NCBI GenBank assembly: GCA_023441055.1
Contig: JAEZQY010000059.1
Span: 186,001-250,000, forward strand
Length of the DNA: 64,000 nt
DNA from: Bacillota bacterium
GTDB lineage: Bacteria; Bacillota; Bacilli; Paenibacillales; UBA4045
Reading direction: 5' to 3'
A program made the position numbers and the translations under genes. Positions 7,773-16,613 of the stretch are shown one piece after another (position 1 is the stretch's first letter; each line of letters starts with the position of its first letter). The notes below the pieces were generated by a model. That model was not told the DNA's origin and made no database searches. It worked only from the letters and a program-made list of their open reading frames with translations.

Positions 7773-9977
7773 TTGCGTATGATTCCAAATATGCTTGATA
7801 AGGACTTAAAGCTTAGGAATATCAAATATTACATAATTGCGATTGTTATTAACGTTATTATATTGTATTGGGTTCTTGATTTGAAAAGTGCAGATTTGAA
7901 AGTTCCTTTCGTATATGGAGGAGACGCCTTTCTGACGAATCTGTTTATTAGGTCAACAATTGATCATGGATGGGCCTATAATAATTCATATTTAGGTGCA
8001 CCACACGGGTTTAGCATGTATGATTTTCCGCTTAGTGAGAGTATCAACTTTCTCTTGATCAAGTTTATCGCTTTATTTAGTTCTAATTCTTTTGTTGTGA
8101 TGAATGTATTCTATCTTCTCATGTTCCCCATTATTACATTAACTTCAATGCTAGCAATGAGACAATTGCACTTTTCGTATAGCAGCTCCATTGTTGGTAG
8201 TTTACTATTTAGTTTTATACCGTATCACTTTCTACGAGGAGAGCCTCACCTTTTTCTTTCCGCTTACTACACGATTCCTTTAATAACTTTGGTTTTTATA
8301 TGGGTGTTTAATGAGTGGAATATTGAGCATTTGTACAAAAATAGATTAAAGAAACTATTTCGAGATAAGAAGTTCTTGGTAAGTCTATTCATTTGTTTAA
8401 TCGTTTCTTCAAGTGGTGTGTACTATGCATTTTTCTCATGTTTTTTCCTAATAGTAGTAGGCATAGCATCGAGTATACATAAAAAGACGATAAAGAGATT
8501 ATTTTTACCGTTTTTGTTCATTTGTATAATTTCGGTTGGTCTGCTAGCAAATATATTGCCGAGCACGGTGTATCATCAAGTTCATGGAGAAAATACTGAA
8601 GTTGCAAAGCGGCATCCGTCTGAGTCCGAGGTATACGGGTTCAAGATATCACAGTTATTATTGCCTGTAGACGGTTATCGAATCGACAAAATTGCAGAAC
8701 TGAAGGATGTCTACACAAGAGGTACAATATTAAATAATGAAAATAATATGTCCCTAGGTGCAGTGGGTGCAATTGGATTTTTATCATTGTTAGTTGTCAT
8801 GTTATTCCTAAAAAACTGTTGGGATAGATATGAATTACTCTATCAATTAGGTATTTTAAATTTATCAGCAGTTTTATTATCGACAATCGGAGGGGTCGGC
8901 TCTCTATTCGCTTTCATTATTACCCCTGATATTCGTGCATACAATAGAATAAGTGTGTTTATCGCCTTCTTCTCAATACTCTGCTTCTTTTACTTGTTCG
9001 AGTTAGTTAGAGAGAAGTATGAAAATAGAAAATCTGCCAATATACTATACTTCGCTGCAATGTCGTTTATCCTGATTATTGGAGTGCTCGACCAAACGAA
9101 TAGTAGCTTCCGTCCACTTTACGAGTGGAATAAGTCAGAATATTTGTCGGACACCTCATTTGTGGGCCAAATAGAAGCTGTTCTGCCAGAGGATTCATAC
9201 ATATTCCAATTGCCATATGTCCCATTCCCGGAAAACCCTCCCGTTCATAATATGCGAGATTATGAGTTGCTTAGAGGTTATCTAAATTCGACTACATTGC
9301 AGTGGAGTTATCCAACAATGAAAGGACGCGAAGGCGATGCATGGGTTAAGTATACTAGCTCAAAGCCGGTGAATGAATTATTGAATTCAATTTCGTTCGC
9401 TGGGTTCAGTGGGATATATATAGATAGATATGGGTATGCAGATCATGGAGTTGAGTTAGAATCGCAATTAATTGCTCTCTTGAATCAAGAACCACTAGAA
9501 AGTAAGAACAAAAGACATTTATTTTATAATTTGGTGGATTTTAATGCCAAGCATAAAAATCAATACACGGAAGAAGCTTGGAAGTCTGCGGTTGAGCTTA
9601 ATCTGCATCCGATATTATTCGATTGGGCAAATACCACAATTGAAAGTAATGCTGAATATAATTGGAGATGGATGAAAGATGAAGCCGTTTTGAAAATTAA
9701 TAACACCTCAGAAAATAATAAAATGGTTGAAATTAATATGAGCCTGGCTACAGGGCATAATGAGTTTACTAAGCTTGAAATTGAAAGTGAGACCTTTTCT
9801 GATGAACTCATGATAAATGCTACAGAACAGTTTTATAGTGCGATTATAACAGTTCCAAAAGGTGGGAGTATCATCCGTTTTAGTAGCGATGCCGAGAACG
9901 TGGATGCACCAACTGATCCAAGAGAGTTAAATTTTAAAGTGGTAAATTTCACGTTGGAAGTTATTGATGCGGAGTAA
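7773..9977 (+). CDS. Polytopic GT-C-like membrane glycosyltransferase (Gtr-type, third component)
   Basis: 734 residues, TTG start after AGGAAGAG; the in-frame ATGs at 7779 and 7791 are alternatives. Roughly the first 450 residues contain about ten or more hydrophobic membrane spans, beginning YYIIAIVINVIILYWVL. The first extracytoplasmic loop carries VYGGDAF (about residues 48-54), in the position where GT-C enzymes have a catalytic acidic residue. The last ~280 residues are a soluble, probably extracellular region. GT-C enzymes transfer sugar from a polyprenyl-phosphate carrier outside the membrane. A GtrA flippase gene follows and a GtrB-like gene closes the same operon, so this is the likely final transferase of a three-component glycan-decoration system. 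The family call is by topology and context; no name can be assigned. Confidence 0.7.
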   Translation: MRMIPNMLDKDLKLRNIKYYIIAIVINVIILYWVLDLKSADLKVPFVYGGDAFLTNLFIRSTIDHGWAYNNSYLGAPHGFSMYDFPLSESINFLLIKFIALFSSNSFVVMNVFYLLMFPIITLTSMLAMRQLHFSYSSSIVGSLLFSFIPYHFLRGEPHLFLSAYYTIPLITLVFIWVFNEWNIEHLYKNRLKKLFRDKKFLVSLFICLIVSSSGVYYAFFSCFFLIVVGIASSIHKKTIKRLFLPFLFICIISVGLLANILPSTVYHQVHGENTEVAKRHPSESEVYGFKISQLLLPVDGYRIDKIAELKDVYTRGTILNNENNMSLGAVGAIGFLSLLVVMLFLKNCWDRYELLYQLGILNLSAVLLSTIGGVGSLFAFIITPDIRAYNRISVFIAFFSILCFFYLFELVREKYENRKSANILYFAAMSFILIIGVLDQTNSSFRPLYEWNKSEYLSDTSFVGQIEAVLPEDSYIFQLPYVPFPENPPVHNMRDYELLRGYLNSTTLQWSYPTMKGREGDAWVKYTSSKPVNELLNSISFAGFSGIYIDRYGYADHGVELESQLIALLNQEPLESKNKRHLFYNLVDFNAKHKNQYTEEAWKSAVELNLHPILFDWANTTIESNAEYNWRWMKDEAVLKINNTSENNKMVEINMSLATGHNEFTKLEIESETFSDELMINATEQFYSAIITVPKGGSIIRFSSDAENVDAPTDPRELNFKVVNFTLEVIDAE

Positions 9978-10013
9978 ACGTGTTATCTAAATACAACGAT
10001 GGGCAGGGGGATA

Positions 10014-10388
10014 ATGCGAGTTCAATCTGTAAAGTTCATTATTGTAGGAATCCTGAACACATTAGTAGGGTACTCGGTATACTTTGTTTGTTTACGATTG
10101 TTTGATATTCATTATGTGATTTCATTAACCATTGCTCATGTTATAGGTGTTATTCATAGTTATATCTGGAATAATAAATGGACATTTCAAGCGAAGAAGA
10201 TTGATTTTGAAAGCATAATAAAATTCTCAGCTGTATACGTTTTGACATTTCTCATGAATTTGCTATTGCTAAGTGTCCTAGTTCAAATTGGAGGATACAA
10301 TGCATTGATTTCTCAGTTGTTTGCCTTGTTCTTTACCACACTGATTAGTTTTGTTGGACATAAATATTGGAGCTTTTCGAAAACGTGA
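10014..10388 (+). CDS. GtrA-like flippase for polyprenyl-linked sugar
   Basis: About 124 residues. I prefer the ATG at 10014, close behind GCAGGGGG; the ATG at 9999 lacks a ribosome site. Four hydrophobic spans fill the protein. The signature is typical of GtrA: FIIVGILNTLVGYSVYF at the N-terminus, the polar SYIWNNKWTF in the middle, and the end GHKYWSFSKT. GtrA proteins are thought to flip undecaprenyl-phosphate-linked sugar across the membrane. It lies between the GT-C-like transferase and the dideoxysugar genes, and its last codons precede the RfbH-like start by about 26 bases, so it belongs to the same operon. Confidence 0.88.
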   Translation: MRVQSVKFIIVGILNTLVGYSVYFVCLRLFDIHYVISLTIAHVIGVIHSYIWNNKWTFQAKKIDFESIIKFSAVYVLTFLMNLLLLSVLVQIGGYNALISQLFALFFTTLISFVGHKYWSFSKT

Positions 10389-10414
10389 AGATATTTGGAA
10401 GGGGATATATTGGA

Positions 10415-11965
10415 ATGACAGCAATCGGACAAGTAGTATCATTAAAGAATGGACGAGATTTGGCGGTTGTGCTGGAAAGGCATGGAGACAATGTGCAAAT
10501 TGTTAAGCTCTCAAAATGCACATCTGGAGATCCAGCATTTCAAATCAACATAGATCTATCAAGAGATGACCAGTATGTACTAGATATTAGAAGTAAGGCG
10601 ATCGTTAACGATAGTGAGCTTGAGTTGATAGGTGAATTATCAAAATCAGTTTTCGAGAAAATCATGAGATTAGATATTTTGTCGAAAGTCGACTCATTCT
10701 ACCATCTCTTTCATGAGCCGAAAGCGGAGTTTAACCCGGATACATCCTCTTTAGCTTATGGTGGACGGGTTTATGATGAGAGAGAAATGAAGAATCTGGT
10801 TGAATCTTCTTTAGATTTCTGGCTTACTGCAGGGCGGTTTAATAAACAGTTTGAGAGTGAATATGCAGAATTTTTGGGTGTACGGTATGCGCTATTAACT
10901 AACTCGGGATCTTCTGCTAATCTTCTTGCATTCTCAACCTTAACATCACCAAAGTTAGGTAATCGTAGAGTAAAACCAGGAGATGAAGTAATTACTGTCG
11001 CAGCTGGATTTCCTACAACTGTTGCACCAATTGTCCAAAATGGTGCAGTACCAGTGTTTATTGATGTGGAGCTAGGAACATATAACATTATTGTGGATCG
11101 AATAGAAGCAGCAATCACACCGAAGACTAAAGCAATAATGATCGCTCATACAATGGGTAATCCCTTTGAGCTAGATAAAGTAATGGATATAGCAAATAAA
11201 CACGGTCTCTGGGTAATTGAGGATAATTGTGATGCATTAGGATCTACCTATAATGATAAGTTGACTGGCACTCATGGTCATATCGGAACATCAAGTTTCT
11301 ATCCTCCTCATCACATGACGATGGGTGAAGGCGGGGCAGTGTATACTAATGATCCCCAATTGAAGATGATAATAGAATCCTTTAGAGATTGGGGGAGGGA
11401 TTGTTGGTGTCCATCAGGATGCGATAATACTTGTAAGAAGAGATTTGGGTGGGAGCTTGGTTCTTTGCCACTTGGATATGATCACAAATATACGTATTCC
11501 CATGTTGGCTACAATTTAAGGGTCACTGACATGCAAGCTGCGATTGGTATTGAACAACTCAAGAAAGTTCCTCAATTCACACAGGCAAGAAGAAATAACT
11601 TCAACCGATTATTAAATGGATTACAGGATTTGAGCGATTACTTTATCCTGCCTAGGCCTACTACTAATTCTGATCCAAGTTGGTTCGGTTTTATTATAAC
11701 ACTGCAAGACCATGTGAAATTCAATAGAAAAGAGATTGTTGATTATCTAGAAGCCAATCGCATTCAAACTAGAATGCTATTCGCAGGTAATCTAATAAGA
11801 CAACCTGCTTACCAGAATGTGAATTATAGAGTCCACGGAGATTTAACAAACACAGATAAAATTCTACATGACACTTTCTTGGTTGGTGTGTATCCGGGTC
11901 TTTCAGATGAGATGATTGATTATGTCGTTTCTAAAATTAGAGAGTTTGTAATAAAACGCGGATAA
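10415..11965 (+). CDS. rfbH: RfbH/E1-type CDP-4-keto-6-deoxyglucose 3-dehydratase with an N-terminal PemK/MazF-like domain
   Basis: I chose the ATG at 10415, preceded by GGAAGGGG at 10 bases; the longer TTG frame would run into gtrA. The protein has about 516 residues. From about residue 90 it aligns by eye along the whole length of E1 (AscC/DdhC/RfbH), the PMP- and [2Fe-2S]-dependent enzyme that removes the 3-hydroxyl in 3,6-dideoxyhexose synthesis. The Schiff-base lysine of DegT aminotransferases is replaced by His in FYPPHHMTMGEGG (about 299-300), diagnostic of this family. A cysteine cluster (about 330, 332, 336, 340; RDCWCPSGCDNTC) supplies cluster ligands. GSSANLLA and RVTDMQAAIG are also present. 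The first ~85 residues (GQVVSLKNGRDLAVVL ... LIGELSKSVFEKIM) are absent from standard E1 and look like a PemK/MazF-type barrel. No E3 reductase gene is nearby. Confidence 0.92.
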   Translation: MTAIGQVVSLKNGRDLAVVLERHGDNVQIVKLSKCTSGDPAFQINIDLSRDDQYVLDIRSKAIVNDSELELIGELSKSVFEKIMRLDILSKVDSFYHLFHEPKAEFNPDTSSLAYGGRVYDEREMKNLVESSLDFWLTAGRFNKQFESEYAEFLGVRYALLTNSGSSANLLAFSTLTSPKLGNRRVKPGDEVITVAAGFPTTVAPIVQNGAVPVFIDVELGTYNIIVDRIEAAITPKTKAIMIAHTMGNPFELDKVMDIANKHGLWVIEDNCDALGSTYNDKLTGTHGHIGTSSFYPPHHMTMGEGGAVYTNDPQLKMIIESFRDWGRDCWCPSGCDNTCKKRFGWELGSLPLGYDHKYTYSHVGYNLRVTDMQAAIGIEQLKKVPQFTQARRNNFNRLLNGLQDLSDYFILPRPTTNSDPSWFGFIITLQDHVKFNRKEIVDYLEANRIQTRMLFAGNLIRQPAYQNVNYRVHGDLTNTDKILHDTFLVGVYPGLSDEMIDYVVSKIREFVIKRG

Positions 11966-12001
11966 GCTGCTAGATTGAACAAACTTGGGAGGTATTAAAA
12001 T

Positions 12002-12799
12002 ATGAAGGTTGTTATTTTAGCAGGTGGATATGGAACAAGAATTAGTGAAGAATCACATCTCAGACCGAAACCAATGATTGAGATTGGTGGGAGGCCAATA
12101 TTATGGCATATTATGAAGCTATACTCTTCCTATGGTTATAATGATTTTGTAATATGTTTAGGGTATAAGGGTTTTTTTATCAAAGAATATTTCGCGCATT
12201 ATTTCTTACACGAGGCTGATGTGACATTTGATTTTAGGTCTGATAATCAAATTATCACACACCAGCATTCTGCGGAGCCATGGAGAGTTACACTTGTTAA
12301 TACAGGCTTGGATACAATGACTGGTGGTAGAGTGAAGAGAATTCAGTCATATGTCAATAATGAGCCATTTATGCTGACTTATGGTGATGGTGTATCAGAT
12401 ATCAATATCAATGAACTAGTAAACAACCACAAACTACATGGGAGACTAGCGACAGTCTCAACAGTACAGCCTAGTGGGAGATTCGGCGCATTGGAGCTGA
12501 ATGATAGTGAAGAAGTTAGAGGGTTTCGAGAGAAACCCAAAGGAGATGGTTCCTGGATTAATGCAGGCTTCTTCGTTTTACAACCAGAAGTCTTCAATTA
12601 CATTCGAGGAGATTCTACAGTGCTTGAGAAAGAACCATTAGAGAAACTTGCCAAAGATGGTGAGCTAATGGCGTACAAACATAATGGATTTTGGCAACCA
12701 ATGGATACGGTTAGAGATAAGAAGAATCTCGAAGAGATATGGGAATCTGGGCATGCTCCCTGGGCGATATGGAATAGAGTCGGGGTAAATAGCTTATGA
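12002..12799 (+). CDS. rfbF: Glucose-1-phosphate cytidylyltransferase
   Basis: 265 residues. It makes CDP-glucose from CTP and glucose 1-phosphate, the first committed step of CDP-dideoxysugar pathways. It opens with the nucleotidyltransferase motif VILAGGYGTRISEES and the PKPMIEIGGRPILWHIMK substrate segment; MLTYGDGVSD and FREKPKGDGSWINAGFFV follow, all characteristic of RfbF. The length matches the family (about 257). GGGAGG lies 8 bases before the ATG. Its stop overlaps the next start (ATGA at 12796-12799), coupling it to rfbG. Confidence 0.95.
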   Translation: MKVVILAGGYGTRISEESHLRPKPMIEIGGRPILWHIMKLYSSYGYNDFVICLGYKGFFIKEYFAHYFLHEADVTFDFRSDNQIITHQHSAEPWRVTLVNTGLDTMTGGRVKRIQSYVNNEPFMLTYGDGVSDININELVNNHKLHGRLATVSTVQPSGRFGALELNDSEEVRGFREKPKGDGSWINAGFFVLQPEVFNYIRGDSTVLEKEPLEKLAKDGELMAYKHNGFWQPMDTVRDKKNLEEIWESGHAPWAIWNRVGVNSL

Positions 12800-13881
12800 G
12801 TAGTTTTTGGGGTAACAAGAAAGTGTTCATTACAGGACATACTGGTTTTAAAGGTTCTTGGCTATGCTTGGTTTTAAATAAATTGGGTGCGCAAGTCACA
12901 GGCTATGCGCTTAATCCACCGACTGAACCGAGCTTATATGATTTGTGTAAAATCGATACAATTATCGCAAGATCTTATATTAAGGATATAACTGACGGGA
13001 AGTCTCTTGAACAAGCCATTATAGAATCACAGCCGGACATTGTTATTCATATGGCTGCTCAACCTTTGGTAAGAGAGTCTTATAAGCAACCAATGGAGAC
13101 ATATGCAATCAATGTGATGGGAACAGTAAACTTGTTTGAGGCTATTAGGAAATGCCACTCAGTTCGCGCGGTGGTAAATGTGACCACAGATAAATGCTAT
13201 GAGAATAGAGAATGGGTATGGGGTTATCGAGAGAATGAACCCATGGGCGGGTATGATCCCTATTCGAGCAGTAAAGCTTGTTCAGAGCTTGTAACTAGTG
13301 CTTATCGCAATTCATTCTTTCAATCCACTGACAGACAGGTGTTTGTGGCTTCAGCAAGGGCTGGCAATGTAATTGGCGGAGGGGATTGGGCAGAAGACCG
13401 ACTAATTCCAGATTGTGTTAGATCTCTGTTGCATGGTGAGAAGATATTAATAAGAAACCCTGATTCCATTAGGCCCTGGCAACATGTGCTAGAACCGTTA
13501 AATGGTTATTTACTATTAGCTGAGAATCTCTACAATCATGGTGAAAAGTTTGCAAGTGCGTGGAATTTCGGGCCTAATGACAGTGATGCGAAACCGGTTA
13601 GTTGGATTGTAGATAATATTTGTAAGTTGTGGGGACAAGGTGCCGCGTATGTTGTTGATCATAGCCCTAAACCTCATGAAGCGCAGTACTTGAAACTAGA
13701 TTGTTCTAAAGCATTTTCTGAACTAGGTTGGCATCCTAGGTGGGATTTACACCAAGCATTAGAGAAAATTCTTGAATGGACTTACGCATATAAAGAGAAA
13801 AATGAGATCAGAGAGATTTGTTATAAACAAATTGATGAATATTTCATGAATCTGGGGGGGGAATACAATGAAACTATCTGA
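12796..13881 (+). CDS. rfbG: CDP-glucose 4,6-dehydratase
   Basis: 361 residues, a normal family length. This extended short-chain dehydrogenase converts CDP-glucose to CDP-4-keto-6-deoxyglucose. The NAD-binding glycine motif is TGHTGFKGSW near residue 12. MAAQPLVRESYKQP and VTTDKCYENREW follow, the latter carrying the TDK of the dehydratase active site. DPYSSSKACSEL supplies the YxxxK pair, and ARAGNVIGGGDWAEDRLIPD is diagnostic of RfbG. It overlaps rfbF by 4 bases and the next gene by 14. A run of eight G (13854-13861) lies in its last codons and doubles as the ribosome site of the next gene. Confidence 0.95.
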   Translation: MSSFWGNKKVFITGHTGFKGSWLCLVLNKLGAQVTGYALNPPTEPSLYDLCKIDTIIARSYIKDITDGKSLEQAIIESQPDIVIHMAAQPLVRESYKQPMETYAINVMGTVNLFEAIRKCHSVRAVVNVTTDKCYENREWVWGYRENEPMGGYDPYSSSKACSELVTSAYRNSFFQSTDRQVFVASARAGNVIGGGDWAEDRLIPDCVRSLLHGEKILIRNPDSIRPWQHVLEPLNGYLLLAENLYNHGEKFASAWNFGPNDSDAKPVSWIVDNICKLWGQGAAYVVDHSPKPHEAQYLKLDCSKAFSELGWHPRWDLHQALEKILEWTYAYKEKNEIREICYKQIDEYFMNLGGEYNETI

Positions 13882-15652
13882 TTATGTCGTTGACGTCATT
13901 GCAAGAGAAGGTGTTTCACATGTGTTCGAACTGATTGGTGGAGCAATTGTACATCTTGTGGACTCAATTTCCAATCGAGAAGATATTCATTGTGTTTCAG
14001 TAAGGCACGAACAGGCAGCTGCATTTGCTGCGGAAGCATACGCCCGGATGAATGGCAAATTAGGTGTTGCAATGGCTACTAGTGGACCTGGTGCATTGAA
14101 CTTATTGACAGGGATCGGGAGCTGCTATTTTGACTCTGTGCCTTGTTTATTTATTACAGGGCAAGTAAATACGTATGAATATAAGTTCGATAAGCCTGTC
14201 CGTCAAATTGGCTTTCAAGAAACAGATATTATCAGTGTTGCCAGTTCTCTGACCAAATATGCCGAATTGATTACCGATCCAAGTAGAATTAGATATAGTA
14301 TCGAGAAAGCGATATATCTGGCACAAACAGGTAGACCTGGTCCGGTCTTGTTAGACATTCCGATGAATGTGCAGAGAGCACATATTAATCCGGATGAGCT
14401 TGAAAGTTTCTTCGACAGCGCAGAGTATCAGCAATTATCAGATGAACATGATGTTAATGCAATAGATAATGAAAATCTTGATCTTGTAGTTAATATGCTC
14501 TCAAAAGCAAAGCGGCCGGTAATTCTTGCTGGTGGAGGAGTAAGACTAAGTAAAGCATGCGAAGAACTTGAAAGATTAGTTAATAGTTTAGGAATCCCGC
14601 TTATCACTTCTCTAATGGGGCTAGATGTCATTCCACATGATCACCCATCAAATTTCGGGTTGATTGGTTCGTATGGAAATCGATTTAGCAATTTAACTTT
14701 AGCCAATTGTGACTTTTTATTAATACTTGGATCAAGATTGGACAGTAGGCAAACAGGTACTCGTACGGATACCTTTGCTCGAGCTGCAGCCAAAATTCAT
14801 GTGGATATTGATGCAAATGAGCTGAATGCAAAAGTTCAAGTGGATATTGCAATCAAGAGTGATGTAAGGAAGTTTCTTGTACAATTAAACAATAAGCTAA
14901 GCTCCATTAATTACAATAAGCCAGATCTCAAAGACTGGTATAAGATAATCAATAGCTATAAAGATAAATACCCAACATACTCTGCCGAAGAGAAAGTTGA
15001 TGTGGTTGAGCCGAATCGATTCCTTGAGTATCTTTCCTCGAAGAGCAAAGAGGGGGATATTATTTGCCTTGACGTAGGACAACACCAAATGTGGGCATCA
15101 CAATCCTTCAATCTAAAAAGGAATCAGAGGTTGATAAATTCTGGCGGTATGGGATCTATGGGATTTGCTTTACCAGCTGCGATAGGTGCAACTCTTGCCA
15201 CCGGATTAGATACGATTGTGATTGCTGGTGATGGTGGAATACAGATCAACATACAAGAGTTTGATACAATCGTAAGATTAAATCTGCCAATTAAAATATT
15301 TGTAATTAATAATAATAGTCTAGGTATGGTACGACAATTTCAAGATATATATTTTGATGGAAGACAACAATCTACTGTTCTTAACAATCCAAATTTCGTG
15401 AGTATCTCGAAAGCTTATGGGATCCCTTCATTTATAATTAAGAGAATGGAAGAGGCCGATGATGTTATCAATCAAACGCTTAAGATTGCTGGTCCGGTAT
15501 TCATTGAAGTATTAGTTGAGCAGAGCTCGGCAGTTAATCCTAAGTTGGTAGTAAATCGACCGATAGAAGACATGTACCCACATCTTAATAGGGAAGAGCT
15601 TAAGGAGATAATGCTAATAGATCTAGTCGAAGAGATGGATGTTCCAACATGA
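13868..15652 (+). CDS. YerE-like thiamine-diphosphate enzyme (predicted C2 transfer to a CDP-keto-dideoxysugar)
   Basis: 594 residues with the full three-domain layout of acetolactate-synthase-type enzymes. The N-terminal domain holds the catalytic glutamate in RHEQAAAFAAEAYARMNG (about residue 48) and ATSGPGALN. The C-terminal domain has the thiamine-diphosphate motif GDGG near residue 453, completed about 27 residues on by INNNSLGMVRQF. A housekeeping acetolactate synthase would sit with ilv genes. Here the gene follows rfbF, rfbG and rfbH, as YerE does in yersiniose A synthesis, where it adds a two-carbon unit from pyruvate to C4 of CDP-3,6-dideoxy-4-keto-glucose. The enzyme class is clear from sequence; the sugar substrate is inferred from context. 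Confidence 0.8.
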   Translation: MKLSDYVVDVIAREGVSHVFELIGGAIVHLVDSISNREDIHCVSVRHEQAAAFAAEAYARMNGKLGVAMATSGPGALNLLTGIGSCYFDSVPCLFITGQVNTYEYKFDKPVRQIGFQETDIISVASSLTKYAELITDPSRIRYSIEKAIYLAQTGRPGPVLLDIPMNVQRAHINPDELESFFDSAEYQQLSDEHDVNAIDNENLDLVVNMLSKAKRPVILAGGGVRLSKACEELERLVNSLGIPLITSLMGLDVIPHDHPSNFGLIGSYGNRFSNLTLANCDFLLILGSRLDSRQTGTRTDTFARAAAKIHVDIDANELNAKVQVDIAIKSDVRKFLVQLNNKLSSINYNKPDLKDWYKIINSYKDKYPTYSAEEKVDVVEPNRFLEYLSSKSKEGDIICLDVGQHQMWASQSFNLKRNQRLINSGGMGSMGFALPAAIGATLATGLDTIVIAGDGGIQINIQEFDTIVRLNLPIKIFVINNNSLGMVRQFQDIYFDGRQQSTVLNNPNFVSISKAYGIPSFIIKRMEEADDVINQTLKIAGPVFIEVLVEQSSAVNPKLVVNRPIEDMYPHLNREELKEIMLIDLVEEMDVPT

Positions 15653-16602
15653 GTGAGAAGAGTATTAAAAGGATTGCAGTATTGGGTGCGACAGGGCATG
15701 TCGCTAAGAATTTAATTATGGGAATGTGTAATGAACTTCGTTTCCAACTTACACTATTTGCGCGATCATTAGACAAATTAGCATCTTTTCTTCTGGATAA
15801 TAATATACAAAATCATGTGACTATCGAGTCTTTCGATCAATTTTGCAATCTAGATTTTGATGTAATAGTAAATTGTGTTGGAATTGGAGATCCCGGAAAA
15901 TTAAGTGAGGATCTTAGTTCCATTTTCAAGTTAACTGAATCATATGATAATCTCATATTGGGGTATTTAGACAAGCATCCTAAATCTTTATACATTAATT
16001 TTAGTAGTGGAGCTGCCTATTTGAATGATTTTGAAGAACATGCATCAGAGTCCATGCGAACAAAAATCAATATAAACCAGATAACAACCGCAGATTATTA
16101 TGGGATTTGCAAGTTGAATGCGGAGGCTAAACATAGGAGTTTTGCAGATTTTAATATTGTTGATTTAAGGATTTTTGGCTTTTTTAGCCGGTACATTGAT
16201 CTGCATTCAAATTTCTTTTTATCTGAGATAATAAGATGTTTAGAAGCAGATAAGAAACTAATTACAAATTCTTTGAACATCGTTCGTGATTATGTAAATC
16301 CGTTAGACCTTCTCTCATTAGTTGATTTGATTATCAATAGGCATAATATTAATGATGTATTCGATGTATTTTCTTCTGAACCTACAACCAAGTTTGCGAT
16401 CCTGGAATACTTTAGTACAAATTTCGGATTACAATACGAGATACTAGATAAACCCAGCATTTCATCAACAACCGGAAGTAAATTTAATTATTTTTCTACG
16501 AACGATCGAGCTACCAGTTGTATGGGGTATTTGCCGAAATACGATTCACTGGAGACGATAATAGAAGAGTACAGATCTATTGGAATTCATTATAGAGGAT
16601 GA
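15649..16602 (+). CDS. NAD(P)-dependent SDR/epimerase family protein, candidate ketosugar reductase (YerF role)
   Basis: 317 residues. The N-terminal nucleotide-binding motif is VLGATGHVAKNLI (about residues 11-23), and NCVGIGDP marks the next strand. The middle holds NFSSGAAY and, later, YYGICKLNAE, the YxxxK catalytic pair with an upstream serine. The sequence is divergent and matches no named sugar dehydratase. It overlaps the YerE-like gene by 4 bases. In yersiniose A synthesis the acetyl group added by YerE is reduced to a hydroxyethyl group by YerF, so this gene is the obvious local candidate for that step. It could instead be an epimerase or reductase of a different branched sugar. Confidence 0.65.
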   Translation: MSEKSIKRIAVLGATGHVAKNLIMGMCNELRFQLTLFARSLDKLASFLLDNNIQNHVTIESFDQFCNLDFDVIVNCVGIGDPGKLSEDLSSIFKLTESYDNLILGYLDKHPKSLYINFSSGAAYLNDFEEHASESMRTKININQITTADYYGICKLNAEAKHRSFADFNIVDLRIFGFFSRYIDLHSNFFLSEIIRCLEADKKLITNSLNIVRDYVNPLDLLSLVDLIINRHNINDVFDVFSSEPTTKFAILEYFSTNFGLQYEILDKPSISSTTGSKFNYFSTNDRATSCMGYLPKYDSLETIIEEYRSIGIHYRG

Positions 16603-16613
16603 GGTTCAGAAAA

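Noticed and set aside
13868..15652. Housekeeping acetolactate synthase (ilvB)
   Set aside because: No ilvN, ilvC or leu genes nearby; it overlaps rfbG and sits in a CDP-dideoxysugar operon, so a YerE-like role fits better, though sequence alone does not exclude ilvB.
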